Below, piece by piece: positions 33,746-41,955 of a stretch of 64,000 nucleotides of DNA. This stretch comes from Pseudomonas sp. ANT_H4 (GTDB taxonomy: Bacteria; Pseudomonadota; Gammaproteobacteria; Pseudomonadales; Pseudomonadaceae): contig NZ_VOBG01000018.1 in NCBI RefSeq assembly GCF_008369295.1, positions 40,508-104,507 on the forward strand, written 5' to 3'. The notes beneath the pieces were generated by a model. The model saw nothing but the letters and a program-made list of their open reading frames with translations. It did not search any database and was not told the origin of the DNA. Position numbers and translations under genes: made by a program. How positions within the stretch are numbered: position 1 is the first letter of the stretch; every line of letters starts with the position of its first letter.

Positions 33746-34012
33746 AAATGACAACCATCGGGCCAAAGGCACAGCGGCGGACGGCGTGCATGTTAACGGC
33801 CAAGGTGCGTTTTGTCATGTCGTCCGTAGGCTTTTTGAGTGTAGGCCGAGCCTTGCAATGCCTAGTCGTGTTTCGGGCAACAACCAAGGGCTATCCATGG
33901 CCGTCGTGCAAAATGCACTACCCCAAAATGCCATCATTGCAAATTGCAACAAACCGGCCTGACGATTAGTCTTTAAGACTTTGATTTAAAAGGATTTAAT
34001 CAAAATATAGAC
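33746..34012. other. Intergenic region, AT-rich at its right end
   Basis: No gene is supported. The right part (33961-34012) is AT-rich and has two palindromes, AGTCTT-T-AAGACT (33968-33980) and TTGATT...AATCAA (33981-34003), just before a sigma-54 promoter. They may bind an activator or IHF. Confidence 0.5.
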
Positions 34013-34027
34013 TGGCATGACACCTGC
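34013..34027 (+). promoter_or_regulatory. Sigma-54 promoter before a small membrane-protein gene
   Basis: TGGCAT-GACAC-CTGC keeps the invariant GG and GC at correct spacing; two of ten consensus bases differ. The predicted start near 34039 leaves a 43-base leader to the ATG at 34082. Confidence 0.6.
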
Positions 34028-34081
34028 AATCCTTTATCCTACAAATTCAGTCTGGCCACGCCACCTGCGGAGAATATGCCC

Positions 34082-34318
34082 ATGAACAGCACGCCTCTAC
34101 TAGTAGCCCTCAATGCCGTGGCATTGGCCACGCTGGTGATGTTCCATTTTCAATCCGCTACCGGTGATGATGTGGCACAAGCCAGCCAAGCTGTTCCCCA
34201 TCATTTGCAACACCAACAGCGTCCGCAGCTGGCGGTCATGACGGCCGATGCGCAATCACCTATTCAACTGACCCAAGGCAACCAAGCCGCACACTCTTCT
34301 GAACACTGGGTTTTCTGA
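34082..34318 (+). CDS. Small membrane-anchored protein of unknown function
   Basis: A 78-residue protein with one N-terminal hydrophobic segment (about 5-24, LLVALNAVALATLVMFHFQ) and a polar, Gln/His/Ala-rich rest that would face the periplasm. I do not recognise the family. ATG 34082 has GGAG at 9-base spacing; ATG 34076 is too close to it. A sigma-54-type promoter precedes it. It may form a small operon with the 38-codon ORF at 34339. Confidence 0.6.
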   Translation: MNSTPLLVALNAVALATLVMFHFQSATGDDVAQASQAVPHHLQHQQRPQLAVMTADAQSPIQLTQGNQAAHSSEHWVF

Positions 34319-34338
34319 ACCAAACACAGGAGTATTCA

Positions 34339-34455
34339 ATGTCCAAGTCCGCGTGGCTGTTCCTGGCCCTGCAGCCTGCTTGTGCTCCGAGCCCGGTTGT
34401 CCAGCCGCCCTACCTTACGTCGCCCTACCCTAGTAAATCGGCAGTTTGCCACTAG
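34339..34455 (+). CDS. Possible 38-residue secreted or lipoprotein-like peptide
   Basis: A short ORF beginning MSKSAWLFLALQPACAPSP with an excellent AGGAG ribosome site 7 bases upstream. The start looks like a lipoprotein signal with Cys15, though the lipobox is imperfect (QPAC). The remainder is Pro/Tyr/Ser-rich. It starts 20 bp after the preceding small gene. It may instead be the start of a larger gene broken by frameshift. Confidence 0.35.
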   Translation: MSKSAWLFLALQPACAPSPVVQPPYLTSPYPSKSAVCH

Positions 34456-34468
34456 CCTTAAAGTTAAG

Positions 34469-34480
34469 GGCAAAAGGCCA
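34469..34480 (+). promoter_or_regulatory. Candidate AmrZ box upstream of amrZ
   Basis: GGCAAAAGGCCA resembles the AmrZ motif, about 300 bp before amrZ, which is known to repress its own gene in P. aeruginosa. Confidence 0.35.
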
Positions 34481-34697
34481 CACCATTATAGGATGTGCGC
34501 CCCAAAACCCTTTGTAACTTGGGTTTTCGAGTAGAAAGCATCGCATGGATGCCTTGCAGAAAAGTTTTCCAACCAGTCCGCAAATTTGAAAATGAGTGCT
34601 GGCATAAAGCCTGTAGCCAGTTCAATATTTGTCACAGAATTGACGCCAAGGAACTGGCAAATTTGAGGCATGATGCGGCCTCTTTGCAATTCAGGTT

Positions 34698-34724
34698 GAA
34701 CATTTGGCTGCAGACCTTGTCCTA
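34698..34724 (+). promoter_or_regulatory. Possible AlgU-type promoter of amrZ
   Basis: GAACAT-N16-TCCTA is a weak match to the AlgU consensus (GAACTT-N16-TCTGA), 58 bp before amrZ. amrZ depends on AlgU in P. aeruginosa. The 34486-34780 stretch holds no convincing gene. Confidence 0.3.
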
Positions 34725-34781
34725 ACACACATCTTGCGGCCAATTCCAAAAACCGCTCCCCTGAACTAACCGGTTAAATAT

Positions 34782-35108
34782 ATGCGCCCATTGAAACAGG
34801 CAATTTATTCCAGCCGTACGGCTGACAAGTTCGTCGTACGTCTGCCAGACGGAATGCGGGAACGCATTGCCGAGGTGGCTCGCAATCATCACCGCAGCAT
34901 GAACTCCGAAATCATCGCGCGCCTGGAACAGAGCCTTATTCAGGAAGGTGCGCTGGGTGAAGCGTTGAGCATGCGCCTGGACAGCCCCGAGCTGTCACTG
35001 CACGAACGCGAACTGCTGCAGCGTTTTCGTCAGCTCTCCCACCGCCAGCAAAACGCTCTTGTCTCACTTATCGCTCATGATGTTGAGGCAGCCGCCGAAG
35101 CCAACTGA
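34782..35108 (+). CDS. amrZ: Transcriptional regulator AmrZ
   Basis: A 108-residue ribbon-helix-helix (Arc/MetJ-type) regulator. The DNA-binding strand and helices are in SSRTADKFVVRLPDGMRERIAEVARNHHRSMNSEIIARLEQSL, nearly the same as AmrZ of P. aeruginosa, followed by the tetramerisation part SLHERELLQRFRQLSHRQQNALVSLIAHD. AmrZ activates or represses alginate, Psl, c-di-GMP and motility genes; in P. fluorescens it is described as a major repressor of motility. A terminator follows. Confidence 0.95.
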   Translation: MRPLKQAIYSSRTADKFVVRLPDGMRERIAEVARNHHRSMNSEIIARLEQSLIQEGALGEALSMRLDSPELSLHERELLQRFRQLSHRQQNALVSLIAHDVEAAAEAN

Positions 35109-35126
35109 TTGGCGACTGAAAGCCGA

Positions 35127-35152
35127 AGCCAGCTGCATGCTGGCTTTTTTTT
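35127..35152 (+). terminator. Terminator after amrZ
   Basis: AGCCAGC-TGCAT-GCTGGCT followed by a run of eight T, 18 bp after the stop. Confidence 0.9.
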
Positions 35153-35202
35153 GCCTGTGACTTGGTTAAAGGCCCAGCGGTGCTTGCCTCGGGAGAAGGC
35201 AA

Positions 35203-36645
35203 TCAGAGTAGGAAGATGGTCGCCAGCCCCAGGAAGATGAAAAAGCCACCACTGTCAGTCATGGCCGTGATCATCACACTGGCGCCCATGGCAGGGTCGC
35301 GACCAAGGCGCACCAAGGTCATGGGGATCAATACCCCCATCAGCGCAGCCAATAGCAGGTTAAGGGTCATGGCGGCGGTCATCACTACCCCCAGGGACCA
35401 ACTGCCATAGAGCAAGTAAGCCACCACGCCAATCACGCCACCCCACACCAGACCATTGATCAGGCCCACTGCCAGCTCCTTGCGCATCAGCCGCGAGGTG
35501 TTGCCAGTGCTCACCTGATCCAGGGCCATGGCCCGCACGATCATTGTGATGGTCTGGTTACCGGAGTTACCACCGATCCCGGCCACGATAGGCATAAGAG
35601 CCGCCAGCGCCACCAGCTTCTCGATGGAACCTTCGAACAGGCCGATCACCCGAGAGGCAATAAACGCGGTAATCAGGTTGACGGCCAACCAGGCCCAACG
35701 GTTACGCAGAGATTTCCAGACTGACGCAAAGATATCTTCCTCTTCACGCAGACCCGCCATGTTGAGGACTTCGTTTTCACTCTCTTCACGAATCAGATCG
35801 ACCATCTCATCGATGGTCAAGCGGCCGATCAGCTTGCCGTTCTTGTCGACCACCGGGGCCGAGATCAAGTCATAACGCTCGAATGCCTGGGCGGCGTCGT
35901 AGGCGTCTTCGTCAGGATGAAAGCTGACCGGGTCGCTGGCCATGACGTCCGCGACCTTCTTGTCCGGGTCATTGACCAACAGACGCTTGATCGGCAGCAC
36001 GCCCTTGAGAATGCCCTCGTTGTCGACCACAAACAGTTTGTCAGTGTGGCCTGGCAGCTCTTTTAACCGGCGCAGGTAACGCAACACCACTTCCAGGCTG
36101 ACGTCTTCGCGAATAGTCACCATCTCGAAGTCCATCAGCGCGCCAACCTGCTCCTCGTCGTAGGACAACGCGGAGCGCACACGCTCACGCTGTTGGCCGT
36201 CGAGGGTCTCCATCAGCTCATGGACGACGTCACGCGGCAGCTCGGAGGCCAGGTCGGCGAGTTCGTCGGCGTCCATGTCCTTGGTTGCAGCCAGGAGCTC
36301 ATGATCGTCCATGTCGGCGATCAGGGTTTCACGAACCGAATCGGATACTTCGAGGAGGATGTCGCCGTCGCGATCAGACTTGACCAGTTGCCAGAGGGTC
36401 AGGCGATCACCCAGGGGCAAAGCTTCAAGGATGTAGGCTACGTCGGCGGAGTGCAGGTCATCGAGCTTGCGTTGCAACTCGACGAGGTTTTGCCGGTGGA
36501 CCAGGCTCTCTACCCGGTCATGATTCGGGCCTTCCTGACGGTGAGTCAGGTCTTCGACCACGCGCTGGCGCTGCAGCAGCTCAACAACTTGAGCGAGGCG
36601 ATCCTGCAGGCTTTCTTGTGTTTTCTTTACTTCAACTTCGGTCAT
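35203..36645 (-). CDS. mgtE: Magnesium transporter MgtE
   Basis: A 480-residue MgtE channel. The cytoplasmic N domain (about 25-155), two CBS domains (about 165-285; VADVMASDPVSFHPDEDAYDA and LISAPVVDKNGKLIGRLTIDEMVDLI) and five membrane segments after residue 310 are seen, with the pore motif GIGGNSGNQT. ATG 36645 follows GGAG; the frame is open upstream without one. The upstream 36646-36980 holds no gene; I see no M-box-type riboswitch there. Confidence 0.95.
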   Translation of the reverse strand: MTEVEVKKTQESLQDRLAQVVELLQRQRVVEDLTHRQEGPNHDRVESLVHRQNLVELQRKLDDLHSADVAYILEALPLGDRLTLWQLVKSDRDGDILLEVSDSVRETLIADMDDHELLAATKDMDADELADLASELPRDVVHELMETLDGQQRERVRSALSYDEEQVGALMDFEMVTIREDVSLEVVLRYLRRLKELPGHTDKLFVVDNEGILKGVLPIKRLLVNDPDKKVADVMASDPVSFHPDEDAYDAAQAFERYDLISAPVVDKNGKLIGRLTIDEMVDLIREESENEVLNMAGLREEEDIFASVWKSLRNRWAWLAVNLITAFIASRVIGLFEGSIEKLVALAALMPIVAGIGGNSGNQTITMIVRAMALDQVSTGNTSRLMRKELAVGLINGLVWGGVIGVVAYLLYGSWSLGVVMTAAMTLNLLLAALMGVLIPMTLVRLGRDPAMGASVMITAMTDSGGFFIFLGLATIFLL

Positions 36646-36977
36646 AGGCGAACTCCACTCCCAGCAGCGGGGCACGCCGGAAGGATCAATCAGTCAATTC
36701 ATGATTGGTAAAACGGGGTACTGAGTTACTACTGGGTAAGTCCATGGAGGTATTCCACAAGCCCCGGCGGGGCTGACGGGCGCAATGATACACCGCCCAG
36801 CTGCTTAAAACGTTAAAAAACTGGCAAGAACAAACGCTTGCGCGACAACGCCGAGTATCGGGCACACTCATGAAACTGCGACGACACAGGCAGAAAAGAA
36901 AACACATGGGGGCAGGTAGAAAAGCCCGGAGGGCGATTACACGTCGTGGTCACAGACAAGAAAAATAAAAACCCCAG
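36646..36977. other. Intergenic region upstream of mgtE
   Basis: No coding region or recognised RNA is supported. A GC-rich hairpin CCCCGGCGGGG lies near 36763. The mgtE promoter must lie here. Confidence 0.5.
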
Positions 36978-36980
36978 ACG

Positions 36981-37010
36981 GCAAAAAGCCCGCACTAGGC
37001 GGGCTTTTTG
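36981..37010 (-). terminator. Terminator after the tRNA-Arg pair
   Basis: On the minus strand AAAAAGCCCGC-CTAGT-GCGGGCTTTTTG-type hairpin, just after the 3' end of the left tRNA-Arg. Confidence 0.85.
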
Positions 37011-37015
37011 TTGTT

Positions 37016-37092
37016 TGGTGCACTCGACAGGATTCGAACCTGTGACCGCTCGGTTCGTAGCCGAGTACTCTATCCAGCTGAGCTACGAGTGC
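37016..37092 (-). tRNA. tRNA-Arg (anticodon ACG), copy 2
   Basis: A 77-base cloverleaf on the minus strand: acceptor GCACTCG / CGAGTGC, anticodon loop CTACGAA (ACG, edited to ICG in bacteria), T-loop GTTCGAA, encoded CCA. It is identical to the copy at 37165. Confidence 0.97.
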
Positions 37093-37164
37093 AGATTGTG
37101 TTTTTAGACCAGATCACAACTGGTTGGAGCCAAGCTACCTGCATTGCTGCAACTAACTCTTAAA

Positions 37165-37241
37165 TGGTGCACTCGACAGGATTCGAACCTGTGACCGCTC
37201 GGTTCGTAGCCGAGTACTCTATCCAGCTGAGCTACGAGTGC
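37165..37241 (-). tRNA. tRNA-Arg (anticodon ACG), copy 1
   Basis: A second identical 77-base tRNA-Arg(ACG), 72 bp upstream of the other. Together with tRNA-Ser they form a small tRNA operon. Confidence 0.97.
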
Positions 37242-37350
37242 ATTTGTTGCCGCGCATTATAGCCCGTTCAATCTCTATGTAAAGCGATTTTTTCTAGTGA
37301 TTTCAACAACTTACCGAAAAAATCCAGATTGCAACGTACTAAGCAAATAA

Positions 37351-37441
37351 TGGCGGAGAACGGGGGATTCGAACCCCCGACACCCTTTTGAGGTGTACTC
37401 CCTTAGCAGGGGAGCGCCTTCGGCCACTCGGCCAGCTCTCC
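37351..37441 (-). tRNA. tRNA-Ser (anticodon GCT)
   Basis: A 91-base class II tRNA on the minus strand. It has acceptor GGAGAGC / GTTCTCC, anticodon loop CTGCTAA (GCT), a long variable arm (ACACCTCAAAAGGGTGT) and an encoded CCA end. Confidence 0.96.
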
Positions 37442-37503
37442 GCAACACGGGGCGTATATTAACCAGCTTCATCCCCGTTTGCAAACATAAAAAACGATAA
37501 AAA

Positions 37504-37692
37504 TTAATGGCTTGGTTCTTCGTCCTTCTCTTTCTTGATCCGCAGGTAGATTTCCTCACGGTGGACAGCCACCTCTTTCGGGGCATCAACCCCAATCCGT
37601 ACTTGATTGCCTTTGACGCCGAGCACGGTCACGGTGATTTCGCCATCACCAATAATCAGGCTTTCTGCGCATCGACGAGTCAGAATCAACAT
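37504..37692 (-). CDS. rsmA: Post-transcriptional regulator RsmA (CsrA)
   Basis: A 62-residue RNA-binding dimer that blocks translation by binding GGA motifs near ribosome sites. It begins MLILTRRCAESLIIGDGEITVTVLGVKGNQVRIGVDAP; the RNA-binding Leu4, Arg6/Arg7 and the R44-type residue in VAVHREEI are kept. The start at 37692 follows GAGGAGAAAGG; a frame extension of six codons is not expected. It follows alaS-lysC, the classical csrA position. It is the target end of the GacS cascade whose kinase is at 455. Confidence 0.97.
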   Translation of the reverse strand: MLILTRRCAESLIIGDGEITVTVLGVKGNQVRIGVDAPKEVAVHREEIYLRIKKEKDEEPSH

Positions 37693-37835
37693 ACCTTTCT
37701 CCTCACGCATTTCAGTTCAGGGATAACAGTCTGCAAAAAAAGGCATTCGACCTACAACCCAACGGCCATAGCTCTACCCGCCTAAGTATTGTCGAGCACA
37801 CGCAAAAGAACAGCTCTCCACAGGCACCAGACAGA

Positions 37836-37863
37836 AAAATGAAAGGCGCGGATCAACCGCGCC
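37836..37863 (-). terminator. Terminator after lysC
   Basis: On the minus strand GGCGCGG-TTGAT-CCGCGCC is followed by TTTCATTTTT, 14 bp after the lysC stop. rsmA therefore needs its own promoter in 37693-37835. Confidence 0.8.
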
Positions 37864-37876
37864 CTCCAGTCACACA

Positions 37877-39118
37877 TCACTCGCTCTGTCGGGCCGGAGC
37901 GTCCAGCTCAAATGCGGTATGCAGTGCGCGTACAGCCAGTTCCAGGTACTTCTCTTCGATGACCACCGACACTTTGATTTCCGAGGTGGAGATCATCTGG
38001 ATGTTGATGGTCTCCTTGGCCAGGGCCTCAAACATGCGACTGGCAACTCCGGCATGGGAACGCATGCCCACACCAACGATCGACACCTTGGCAATCTTGG
38101 TATCGCCGACCACTTCACGGGCGCCAATCTCGCTCGCCGTTTTCAGCAGGACTTTCTCTGCTGCGTCGTAGTCATTGCGGTGCACGGTGAAGGTGAAGTC
38201 GGTGGTGTTATCGTGCGCAACGTTCTGCACGATCATGTCGACTTCAATGTTTGCGCCACTGATCGGCCCGAGAATCTTGAAGGCCACGCCCGGGGTGTCT
38301 GGCACGCCACGGATGGTCAGCTTGGCTTCATCGCGGTTAAAAGCGATGCCGGAAATGATCGGCTGTTCCATGGATTCCTCTTCATCAATAGTAATGAGGG
38401 TGCCCGGACCCTCCTTGAAGCTGTGCAGTACGCGCAGCGGAACGTTGTACTTGCCGGCGAACTCCACCGCACGGATCTGCAACACCTTGGACCCGAGGCT
38501 GGCCATCTCCAGCATCTCTTCGAAGGTGATCTTGTCCAGGCGCTGAGCCACGGGCACAACGCGCGGATCGGTGGTGTAGACGCCGTCCACATCGGTGTAG
38601 ATCTGGCATTCGTCAGCCTTCAGGGCTGCCGCCAGGGCCACACCGGTGGTGTCGGAACCGCCACGACCGAGGGTGGTGATGTTGCCGTGTTCGTCGACGC
38701 CCTGGAAACCAGCGACGACTACCACGCGACCCGCCTTCAGATCACCGCGAATTTTCTGATCATCGATCTGCAATATGCGCGCTTTATTGTGCGCGCTATC
38801 CGTGAGGATTCGTACCTGGTTGCCGGTGTACGACACTGCCGGCACGCCACGCTTGATCAGCGCCATGGCCAACAGCGCAATAGTCACTTGCTCACCGGTG
38901 GAAACGATCACATCCAGCTCACGGGGAACCGGCTGTTGTTCACCACTGACTTGCTTGGCCAACTCGATCAGACGATTGGTCTCGCCGCTCATGGCCGACA
39001 GCACCACCACCAGGTCATCGCCGGCATCGCGGAACTTCTTAACCTTGTCGGCGACCTGCTCGATTCGTTCAACCGAACCTACCGAGGTGCCTCCAAATTT
39101 CTGTACGATCAAAGCCAT
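37877..39118 (-). CDS. lysC: Aspartate kinase LysC
   Basis: A 413-residue aspartokinase, first step of the lysine, threonine and methionine pathway. It has the kinase start VQKFGGTSVGSVERIEQVA, the TTLGRGGSDTT loop, and two C-terminal ACT domains (about 265-335 and 345-405). An in-frame ATG at 38371 with AGAGGA 4 bases before it would give a 164-residue ACT-only product, as the beta subunit of alpha2-beta2 aspartokinases. It is 93 bp downstream of alaS. Confidence 0.96.
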   Translation of the reverse strand: MALIVQKFGGTSVGSVERIEQVADKVKKFRDAGDDLVVVLSAMSGETNRLIELAKQVSGEQQPVPRELDVIVSTGEQVTIALLAMALIKRGVPAVSYTGNQVRILTDSAHNKARILQIDDQKIRGDLKAGRVVVVAGFQGVDEHGNITTLGRGGSDTTGVALAAALKADECQIYTDVDGVYTTDPRVVPVAQRLDKITFEEMLEMASLGSKVLQIRAVEFAGKYNVPLRVLHSFKEGPGTLITIDEEESMEQPIISGIAFNRDEAKLTIRGVPDTPGVAFKILGPISGANIEVDMIVQNVAHDNTTDFTFTVHRNDYDAAEKVLLKTASEIGAREVVGDTKIAKVSIVGVGMRSHAGVASRMFEALAKETINIQMISTSEIKVSVVIEEKYLELAVRALHTAFELDAPARQSE

Positions 39119-39211
39119 TTCTAAGCCGCCTCAGCCCGTAAAGGGGCGCCTATTAATCAATCAAACTGCGCTGCCCGGGCAGGTGACTAGACCACATACC
39201 CAGGCAGCGTC

Positions 39212-41830
39212 TTAGATACCCGCTTCGACAAACGGTACGGTCAGGGCAAGGGCCGCGTCCAAAGCACCAGCGTCGATACCGCCGCCTTGCGCCATGTCAG
39301 GGCGACCACCGCCCTTCCCGCCCACTGCCGCAGCGGCTTGTTTCATCAAATCACCGGCCTTGAGTTGGCCAGTCAGGTCTTTGGTTACACCGGCAACCAG
39401 AACGACCTTTTCCTCATGGACACTGCCGAGCAGGATCACTGCGCGACCGAGCTTGTTCTTCAACTGATCCACCAGCGCCAACAGCGCCTTGCCGTCCTGA
39501 CCGTCCAGGCGCACGGCCAGGACTTTCACGCCTTTGACGTCCAGGGCAGAAGCCGACAGGTCGTCGCCCGCCGCACTGGCGGCCTTGGCCTGCAACTGCT
39601 CCAGCTGTTTCTCCAGCAGACGGTTGCGCTCCAGCACTGCAGAGAGCTTGTCGATCAGGTTGTCGCGACTGCCCTTGACCAGGCTGGCCGCTTCCTTGAG
39701 TTGTTCTTCGCCAGCATTGAGGTAAGCCAGGGCCGCAGCACCAGTGACCGCCTCAATACGACGCACGCCGGACGCCACACCGCCTTCGCTGATGATTTTC
39801 AGCAGGCCAATGTCGCCGGTGCGCTTGGCGTGGATACCGCCGCACAGCTCCACCGAGAAGCTGCCGCCCATGCTCAGCACGCGCACGTTGTCGCCGTACT
39901 TCTCGCCGAACAGCGCCATGGCGCCTTTGGCCTTGGCGGTCTCAATGTCGGTTTCTTCGGTTTCAACCGGGGTGTTCTTGCGCACTTCGGCGTTGACGAT
40001 ATCTTCCAGCGTCCTGAGCTGCTCAGGCTTGATCGCTTCAAAGTGGCTAAAGTCAAAACGCAGGCGCTGGCTGTCGACCAACGAGCCTTTCTGCTGTACA
40101 TGCTCGCCCAGCACTTGGCGCAAGGCCGCGTGCAGCAAGTGAGTGGCCGAGTGGTTCAGCGAGGTGGCGTGACGCACGTCAGCATCGACCTGAGTCTCCA
40201 CCGGCGCGCCGACGGTCAGGTTGCCCGAGGCCAACACGCCGTGGTGCAGGAACGCGCCGCCGGTCTTGGTGGTGTCGCGCACGTCAAAACGACCGGACGA
40301 CGCCTTGAGGAAACCGCAGTCGCCAATCTGACCACCGGACTCGGCGTAGAACGGCGTCTGGTCCAGGACCACCACACCTTCGTCGCCTTCGTTCAGGATG
40401 TCGACCGACTGCCCTTCTTTATAGAGAGCAATCACTTTGGCCGAGCCGCGGGTGGCGGTGTAACCGGTGAATTCGGTGGCCACGTCAACCTTGACCAAGG
40501 TGTTGTAGTCCAGGCCAAAGGAACTGGCGGAACGGGCGCGCACGCGCTGGGCTTCCATCTCCCGCTCAAAACCGGCTTCATCGACGGTCAGCTCGCGCTC
40601 GCGGGCAATGTCGGCGGTCAGGTCCATCGGGAAACCGTAGGTATCGTAGAGCTTGAACACCACGTCGCCCGGCACCACGGTGCCTTTGAGCTCAGCCAGA
40701 TCCTGCTCCAGGATCTTCAGGCCGTGCTCCAGGGTCTTGGAGAACTGCTCTTCTTCAGCCATGAGCACACGCTCGATGTTGGCTTGCTGCTGCTTGAGTT
40801 CCGGGAAGGCTTCGCCCATCTCGGCCACCAGCGCGGCAACGATCTTGTAGAAGAAGCTACCGCTGGCGCCCAGCTTGTTACCGTGACGGCAGGCGCGACG
40901 GATGATCCGGCGCAGTACATAGCCGCGACCTTCGTTCGACGGCAGCACACCGTCGGCGATCAGGAAGCCGCAAGAACGGATGTGGTCAGACACAACCTTG
41001 AGCGAAGACTGGCTGTCGTTGGCGCAGCCAATGGCCGCGGCCGAAGCGCTCAGCAGGTTGGTAAACAGGTCGATTTCGTAGTTGGAGTGAACGTGCTGCA
41101 TCACCGCACTGATCCGCTCCAGGCCCATGCCGGTGTCGACCGACGGAGCTGGCAGCGGATGCAACACGCCATCGGCGGTGCGGTTGAACTGCATGAACAC
41201 GTTGTTCCAGATTTCGATGTAACGGTCGCCATCTTCTTGCGGCGAGCCGGGTGGGCCGCCCCAGATGTCGGCGCCGTGATCGTAGAAAATCTCGGTGCAA
41301 GGACCGCATGGGCCGGTATCACCCATGGTCCAGAAGTTGTCGGAGGCGTAAGGCGCGCCCTTGTTGTCGCCGATGCGAATCATGCGCTCGGCCGGCACAC
41401 CGATTTGCTGGGTCCAGATCTCGTAGGCTTCGTCATCGGAGGCGTAGACAGTGACCCAGAGCTTTTCCTTGGGCAGCTTCAGCACGCCGGTCAGGAAGGT
41501 CCAGGCAAAGGTAATGGCATCACGCTTGAAATAGTCGCCGAAGCTGAAGTTACCCAGCATCTCGAAAAAAGTGTGATGGCGAGCGGTGTAACCAACGTTC
41601 TCCAGGTCACTGTTCTTGCCGCCGGCGCGTACGCACTTCTGGCTGCTGGTGGCGCGGGTGTAGGCGCGCTTTTCCTGGCCTAGGAAGCAGTCCTTGAACT
41701 GGTTCATCCCCGCGTTAGTGAACAGCAGGGTGGGGTCATTGCCTGGGATCAAAGAGCTGGAGGCAACACGGGTGTGACCTTGCTCTTCGAAGAAGCGAAG
41801 GAAGGCTTCACGGATTTCTGCGCTTTTCAT
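39212..41830 (-). CDS. alaS: Alanyl-tRNA synthetase
   Basis: An 872-residue class II synthetase. It starts MKSAEIREAFLRFFEEQGHTRV and has the catalytic core with GNDPTLLFTNAGMNQFKD, the editing domain with HSATHLLHAAL and the zinc-type CGGIHAKRTGDIG, and the C-Ala domain with DMAQGGG. Length fits the family. ATG 41830 is used because it gives the conserved N terminus with GGAAG upstream. It leads alaS-lysC; rsmA is after a terminator. Confidence 0.98.
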   Translation of the reverse strand: MKSAEIREAFLRFFEEQGHTRVASSSLIPGNDPTLLFTNAGMNQFKDCFLGQEKRAYTRATSSQKCVRAGGKNSDLENVGYTARHHTFFEMLGNFSFGDYFKRDAITFAWTFLTGVLKLPKEKLWVTVYASDDEAYEIWTQQIGVPAERMIRIGDNKGAPYASDNFWTMGDTGPCGPCTEIFYDHGADIWGGPPGSPQEDGDRYIEIWNNVFMQFNRTADGVLHPLPAPSVDTGMGLERISAVMQHVHSNYEIDLFTNLLSASAAAIGCANDSQSSLKVVSDHIRSCGFLIADGVLPSNEGRGYVLRRIIRRACRHGNKLGASGSFFYKIVAALVAEMGEAFPELKQQQANIERVLMAEEEQFSKTLEHGLKILEQDLAELKGTVVPGDVVFKLYDTYGFPMDLTADIARERELTVDEAGFEREMEAQRVRARSASSFGLDYNTLVKVDVATEFTGYTATRGSAKVIALYKEGQSVDILNEGDEGVVVLDQTPFYAESGGQIGDCGFLKASSGRFDVRDTTKTGGAFLHHGVLASGNLTVGAPVETQVDADVRHATSLNHSATHLLHAALRQVLGEHVQQKGSLVDSQRLRFDFSHFEAIKPEQLRTLEDIVNAEVRKNTPVETEETDIETAKAKGAMALFGEKYGDNVRVLSMGGSFSVELCGGIHAKRTGDIGLLKIISEGGVASGVRRIEAVTGAAALAYLNAGEEQLKEAASLVKGSRDNLIDKLSAVLERNRLLEKQLEQLQAKAASAAGDDLSASALDVKGVKVLAVRLDGQDGKALLALVDQLKNKLGRAVILLGSVHEEKVVLVAGVTKDLTGQLKAGDLMKQAAAAVGGKGGGRPDMAQGGGIDAGALDAALALTVPFVEAGI

Positions 41831-41955
41831 TAGGTTCTTCCACGGAGGCTGCGGCCAAAGGCCAGTGCTAAACGTCATCAGACGGAGCGACGGCAAAGGG
41901 CCGCATTATATCGGCCCTTGGCCCGTGGTACAGCGTGTTTATGTGATAGAAACAG

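Noticed and set aside
34486..34749. 87-codon minus and 76-codon plus open frames upstream of amrZ
   Set aside because: No ribosome sites, atypical composition and overlap of both strands; the region is better read as the amrZ control region.
39287..41683. 798-codon open frame on the plus strand
   Set aside because: Antisense to alaS with Gln/His/Val-rich composition; the minus strand encodes a clear alanyl-tRNA synthetase.
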